From Ruminococcus bovis (GTDB lineage: Bacteria; Bacillota; Clostridia; Oscillospirales; Acutalibacteraceae): a stretch of DNA of 64,000 nucleotides. Positions 60,541-64,000 of this stretch are shown piece after piece; within the stretch, counting starts at the first letter, position 1; each line of letters starts with the position of its first letter. The position numbers and the translations under genes were made by a program. A model generated the notes under the pieces. That model was given only the letters and a program-made list of their open reading frames with translations, did not search any database and was not told the origin of the DNA. Where the stretch lies: contig NZ_CP039381.1 in assembly GCF_005601135.1 (NCBI RefSeq), forward strand, positions 1,113,941 through 1,177,940, given 5' to 3'.

Positions 60541-61907
60541 CAAAGCTATGGGCGGTCAAAACCAACTTAGGGAAGGTTATTGACTACGCCAACAATCCTA
60601 ATAAAACCCGCAACCCGAAATATACCGAGGAGCAGTATCAGGCTCTTGCCGATGTTCTCACCTATGCAAAGGACGAGGAGAAAACCGAGAAACAATTTTT
60701 TGTTGACGGTATCAACTGCAACCCCTCAACTGCCCGTGACCAATTCATAACGACCAAAGAATATTTTGGTAAGACAGACGGTATTCAAGCCTATCACGGA
60801 TATATGAGCTTCAAGGAGCAGGACATCACTCCTGAGAAAGCGCAAGAGGTTGGAATGGAGTTTGCTCGCCGAGCTTGGGGCAAGCGGTTTCAGGTGGTTG
60901 TAACTTGCCATCTTAATACTCAGCATTTGCATTGTCACTTCGTTATCAACAGTATTTCTTTTGTTGACGGCAAGCGAATGGTGGATAATGAAAAGAATTG
61001 GTTTAAGTTTAGACATATCGCCGACGCTGTTTGTAAAGAGTATGGCTTGCATTTCAATCCAAATCCCAAATTTGAGCGACCTACCAATTACTATTTTGAC
61101 AAGCTCGAAAAAGCGGGTATGCCGAACAGGTATCAACTGATCCGTGACGCTATCAACCACGCTATTGAACACAGCAAAAGTGTAGCAGAGGTTGGTTATG
61201 CTCTGAGAGATATGGGTTACGGCTATGACTTTAACCCACGCAGGAAGTATTGGACTGTCAAGCCGCCCGGCTATACGAAGTCTATCCGTTTGAACAGAGT
61301 TGGCGACGACTACACGAGAGAAGCTATCCTCAGACGGTTACAAGAAAACAGAAGTCGTGTCGGTATGCACCGTTACACCCAACTCACAGTAGTCAGCCGT
61401 CAGTATCGACTTCCCACACGGGGAGATAAGATACGGAGAATCGGCGGCTTATACGGTCTTTATCTTTACTACTGCTATCGGCTTGGCAAGCTGCCGAGCT
61501 ACCGAAAACTTAACAGCGCTCAGATTCACTATTATTTTAAAGAGGAGTTATTGAAACTCGATGAACTGAGCGAACAGACAAGGCTGCTCGGAAAGCACGG
61601 CATTCAGACCGACGAGCAGCTTTTACAATATAAGTCCTCTGTTGAGGGCGAGATTAAATCCCTTACTGCCGACAGAACAGATCTCCGAAAAATGACACGC
61701 AGAAAGATTGATGATGTTGAGCTGTCACAGGCAAAGGATAAGATTTCGCAAATCACAGAGAAGCTACGGACACTCCGTAAGGAAGTGAAACTCTGCAACG
61801 GCATTGCCGAGAGGTCGGGACTGATGAAGGAACACCTCGCACAAGTGCTTGCAGAAGAAGAAAAATCCAAAGGAAAGGAGAGCCGTGAATATGACCAACG
61901 GCGGTGA
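60531..61907 (+). CDS. Relaxase/mobilization nuclease of the ICE
   Basis: The 458-aa protein begins AVTKLWAVKTNLGKVIDYAN and has the metal-binding motif CHLNTQHLHCHFVINSIS (about residues 126-143). A conserved region with RRKYWTVKPPGYTKSIRLNR and a helical C-terminal half (from about 340) follow. It should nick the oriT candidate 0.5 kb upstream and attach to the 5' end of the transferred strand. It is homologous to the element A relaxase. Confidence 0.93.
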   Translation: MAVTKLWAVKTNLGKVIDYANNPNKTRNPKYTEEQYQALADVLTYAKDEEKTEKQFFVDGINCNPSTARDQFITTKEYFGKTDGIQAYHGYMSFKEQDITPEKAQEVGMEFARRAWGKRFQVVVTCHLNTQHLHCHFVINSISFVDGKRMVDNEKNWFKFRHIADAVCKEYGLHFNPNPKFERPTNYYFDKLEKAGMPNRYQLIRDAINHAIEHSKSVAEVGYALRDMGYGYDFNPRRKYWTVKPPGYTKSIRLNRVGDDYTREAILRRLQENRSRVGMHRYTQLTVVSRQYRLPTRGDKIRRIGGLYGLYLYYCYRLGKLPSYRKLNSAQIHYYFKEELLKLDELSEQTRLLGKHGIQTDEQLLQYKSSVEGEIKSLTADRTDLRKMTRRKIDDVELSQAKDKISQITEKLRTLRKEVKLCNGIAERSGLMKEHLAQVLAEEEKSKGKESREYDQRR

Positions 61908-62712
61908 CGCTGCCGAAATGTTAGTCAGGCTGTACCTTGAAGGTTTTGAGGAAGTTGTCAAGTTGTCCGGCAAGGGTATTAAGGAATTAGTACCGCTGCT
62001 CGCTTCGACGCTCAAACAGGAATCAAAATCTAAGGGCAAAGCTCGGCTGACACAGATGATTAAATCAGGCAGCCCTTTGAAAGTTTTTACTTTCAAAAAC
62101 AAAGACTTAAAAAAGTTTACCGAACAGGCTAAGCGCTACGGTGTTTTATATACTGTCCTCCGTGATAAGAACAGCAAAGATCCAAACGCTACGGTTGATG
62201 TAATCGCCCGTGCGGAGGACGCTTCAAAAATTCAGCGTATCGCAGACAGGTTTGAATTCTCCAAGGTTGACAAGGCTTCCATCGTTAAGGAAGTTGAGAA
62301 GTCAAAGGAAAAGGATAAAAAGGAAACTCAGATTGAGGAACCCGTTAAATCCAAAGGAGAGATTATCGTCGAGGAAGCTATGGCGGAGCCTTCCGAAAAA
62401 AAGGAAAATGCCCACGAAAACCCCATTGCTGCCAAGACCGACAAAAGCCCTCAGTCAAGGCAAAACTCAGGCAAACAAGATACGAACACTGATAAGGGTA
62501 CTTCCAAATCCGACGGCAAAAAGCCTTCCGTAAAGGAAAAGCTGGAACGCTATAAGGCTGAACACGCCGCAGGACAGAAGAAAGAAGCAGAGCGTTATCA
62601 GCCTAAACACATTCAGGAGAAGAAGAAAACTCCTTCAAAAAACAGACAGACCAAACACAAGCAGCCTAAGAAGAAACAGAAGGCTAAGCACTATAAATCG
62701 AAAGAGAGGTAA
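61891..62712 (+). CDS. pcfB: PcfB family (DUF3801) protein
   Basis: AAAGGAG before the ATG at 61891 gives 273 aa. The first 130 residues match PcfB/DUF3801 (AEMLVRLYLEGFEEVVKLSG, GKARLTQMIKSGSPLKVFTF, LKKFTEQAKRYGVLYTVLRD). The rest is a Lys/Glu-rich disordered tail ending KKKQKAKHYKSKER. PcfB is an accessory factor that couples the relaxosome to the VirD4 protein. It overlaps the relaxase by 17 nt. Confidence 0.88.
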   Translation: MTNGGDAAEMLVRLYLEGFEEVVKLSGKGIKELVPLLASTLKQESKSKGKARLTQMIKSGSPLKVFTFKNKDLKKFTEQAKRYGVLYTVLRDKNSKDPNATVDVIARAEDASKIQRIADRFEFSKVDKASIVKEVEKSKEKDKKETQIEEPVKSKGEIIVEEAMAEPSEKKENAHENPIAAKTDKSPQSRQNSGKQDTNTDKGTSKSDGKKPSVKEKLERYKAEHAAGQKKEAERYQPKHIQEKKKTPSKNRQTKHKQPKKKQKAKHYKSKER

Positions 62713-62717
62713 TATCT

Positions 62718-63602
62718 ATGACCAACGATTTTAAGGCGAGAAAAAACGGCTATCGTCAGCCGCAGCGTTCTCCCGAAGAATATAAGCAGTTTAAGAAAGA
62801 GGAAAAGGAAGCCGTCTATCAGCTTGTAGACAGCGCCGTTGCCAATGTTGTATCCTCGCCCACCGAGTTTCAGAAGTTTCTCGACACGCAGGCTCGTATG
62901 GACAGGTACTCGGCAGCAAACGCCTTGCTTATCTATAAGCAGTGTCCCGAAGCTACTCAGCTCAAGGACTTTGACGGTTGGCGTGAAGAAAACGTCCGTA
63001 TCAAGAAAGGCGCAAAGAGCATTTCGATTCTTGAGCCTGTTGACTACACCAGATCCGACGGCACACAGGGCATTTCCTATAACGTCAAAAAGGTTTTCGA
63101 CGTTACACAGACAAACGGCAGACGCAAGCCTGCTCCTACGGTAAACCGTGATCCGAGAAATCTTGTTACCGTTATGATTAACACTTCGCCCGTGAACTGC
63201 GAGAGCGCCGAACAGCTTCCCAATCCCGACGCTGTTGCGTACTACGATAACAGTAAGGATACCCTTTTCATCAAGAAGGGCGTCGGCGACAGCGTAGCAC
63301 TCTTTCAGGGCGTTGCCCTGGAACTCGGCTACGCTGAGCTGTCAAGCAGAAGCGAGAGCTTCAGCCGCAAGGATATGAGCTTTCAGGCGGTATGCGTCGG
63401 CTATATGCTCTGTAAAAAGTACGGCGTTGACACCAAGAGCTTTGCCGTAGACCGTGTTCCCGCTGAGTGGAAGGATAAGGAGCCGAAAGATGTTCGTGCG
63501 GAGCTTTCCAAAGTCAGAACGGCTATGAGCGATATTCACTCCCGTATCTCCGACGAGCTTTATCGCCAGCAGCAGGAGCGCACGGCTGACCGTGCAAGAT
63601 AA
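62718..63602 (+). CDS. ArdC-like protein lacking the protease motif
   Basis: The 294-aa protein has the ssDNA-binding ArdC N-terminal domain (about 40-150): FLDTQARMDRYSAANALLIY, DFDGWREENVRIKKGAKSIS. Where ArdC proteins carry HExxH in the C-terminal metallopeptidase domain this protein reads GVALELGYAEL, so the zinc ligands are missing and only the DNA-binding function is likely. It may protect single-stranded DNA during transfer. Confidence 0.8.
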   Translation: MTNDFKARKNGYRQPQRSPEEYKQFKKEEKEAVYQLVDSAVANVVSSPTEFQKFLDTQARMDRYSAANALLIYKQCPEATQLKDFDGWREENVRIKKGAKSISILEPVDYTRSDGTQGISYNVKKVFDVTQTNGRRKPAPTVNRDPRNLVTVMINTSPVNCESAEQLPNPDAVAYYDNSKDTLFIKKGVGDSVALFQGVALELGYAELSSRSESFSRKDMSFQAVCVGYMLCKKYGVDTKSFAVDRVPAEWKDKEPKDVRAELSKVRTAMSDIHSRISDELYRQQQERTADRAR

Positions 63603-63619
63603 GGACGGAGGTGTTTGTT

Positions 63620-63817
63620 ATGAAAGAGCCTATGTATCATATCGCACTCGATGATAACGAACAGAGCGCCGTTATTCAGTCCCTCAACGATTCCCGAAAC
63701 GCTCGTATTGCCGAGGGCAAGCCTACGGATATTTACGACGACCTTATCCTCAAAATCGGTAACGCCCCTTATCGTAAGGTTAAGGTGATTGAGAGGGACA
63801 GGGATAATGCAAGATAG
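63620..63817 (+). CDS. Small conserved mobile-element protein (65 aa)
   Basis: The ATG at 63620 follows GGAGGTGTTTGTT. The product (MKEPMYHIALDDNEQSAVIQ, then PTDIYDDLILKIGNAPYRKV) is the third member of the family at 11372 and 40099, with a weaker match. It overlaps the coupling-protein start by 11 nt. Confidence 0.7.
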   Translation: MKEPMYHIALDDNEQSAVIQSLNDSRNARIAEGKPTDIYDDLILKIGNAPYRKVKVIERDRDNAR

Positions 63818-64000
63818 CGACAGAAAGTCAGCTATCATTCTTTCCGCAATCGGTATCGTTCCCGTAGTGTGGTTATCGCTACTGATTGCCCCGTTTGTAA
63901 AAGGCGGCTTAACGGAAATTGTGACGGGACTGATGAAGTCCTTTGAACACCCATTCCAAATACAGCTTTGTGAGGACAGCTTAAAAACTGTCCTCTTTTT
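63807..64000 (+). CDS. VirD4/TraG-type coupling protein, N-terminal part (runs off window)
   Basis: The frame MQDSDRKSAIILSAIGIVPV, VWLSLLIAPFVKGGLTEIVT, then SFEHPFQIQLCEDSLKTVLF is the start of the T4SS coupling protein found after pcfB/ArdC genes in Clostridia ICEs. The hydrophobic stretch is the first membrane helix; the ATPase domain lies outside the window. Confidence 0.75.
   Translation, partial: MQDSDRKSAIILSAIGIVPVVWLSLLIAPFVKGGLTEIVTGLMKSFEHPFQIQLCEDSLKTVLF

Larger units (their letters stand above)
39827..64000 (+). mobile_element. Integrative and conjugative element, partial (element C)
   Basis: A continuous plus-strand set of conjugative-element genes runs off the window: excisionase-like HTH, parA, parB, sortase-linked surface protein, methylase-helicase, DUF3848, DUF3991-Toprim, YodL, candidate oriT, mobC, relaxase, pcfB, ArdC-like protein and the start of the VirD4 coupling protein. 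The T4SS and integrase would be further downstream. The exact left boundary was not found; 39827 is simply the first element-like gene. Confidence 0.85.

Overview
The window looks like part of the chromosome of an anaerobic gut Clostridia, probably from the Ruminococcaceae/Oscillospiraceae-Lachnospiraceae range. The evidence is AGGAGG ribosome binding sites, sigma-A promoters, a CIRCE box, AT-rich core genes, and Tn916/Tn1549-type mobile modules with TnpV, PcfB, DUF3848, DUF3991 and YodL proteins. No rRNA gene, complete tRNA gene or CRISPR array was seen.

Layout. (1) 1-8.0 kb is AT-rich, host-like DNA. It holds the C-terminal part of a TetM-like GTPase fused to an NYN nuclease domain, a DUF4230 operon, and a four-gene set (SWIM zinc finger; PLD nuclease/SF2 helicase/DUF3427; NUDIX; unknown) that resembles a DNA repair or defence module. 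(2) 8.3-10.8 kb is an IS66 element with an exact 8-bp target duplication, followed by mobile-element debris and a tnpV gene. (3) 12.0-24.7 kb, all on the minus strand, is a restriction-modification island. One operon is vsr, a nuclease, a cytosine methyltransferase fused to an HpaII-like endonuclease, a second endonuclease and a second methyltransferase. After a terminator comes a second operon around a GHKL (MORC/MutL-like) ATPase. A second IS66 copy cuts the ATPase gene in two, and the last gene of that operon appears truncated and fused to a foreign tail. (4) 24.7-25.4 kb is a leader-like region with degenerate repeats. It also occurs upstream of parA at 40.3-40.8 kb. (5) 25.4-28.0 kb is a GC-richer fragment (truncated acyltransferase, UPF0340, aquaporin, Nif11-type peptide) that ends in a broken gene at both sides.

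(6) 28.0-32.4 kb is a 5'-truncated mobilizable element: mobC remnant, relaxase, ParB, three excisionase-like proteins, Tn916-type integrase. It ends at a 45-bp sequence identical to the 3' half of a tRNA-Trp gene. (7) 32.4-38.5 kb is a compact 6.0-kb element lying exactly between two copies of this tRNA-Trp sequence. It encodes a VapE-type helicase/primase, divergent repressor and Cro-like genes, an integrase with an inserted HTH, and a candidate replication origin. The layout is that of a phage satellite (PICI-like) or small integrative element. (8) 38.5-39.7 kb has an ISAs1 remnant and an hsp20 gene under a CIRCE/sigma-A promoter.

(9) From about 39.8 kb to the window end is a large ICE of the Clostridia type: excisionase-like gene, parA, parB, a 1400-aa thioester/SpaA-type surface protein with a sortase signal, small accessory genes, a 2908-aa methylase-helicase containing a MutS-I-like domain and an intact tnpV gene overprinted in another frame, a DUF3848-DUF3991-YodL cluster, a candidate oriT, mobC, relaxase, pcfB, an ArdC-like protein, and the start of the VirD4/TraG coupling protein.

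Taken together, this is an accretion zone. Several integrases have used or drifted around a tRNA-Trp target, and restriction, anti-restriction and satellite functions sit side by side. All product names come from recognising motifs by eye; no search was run.
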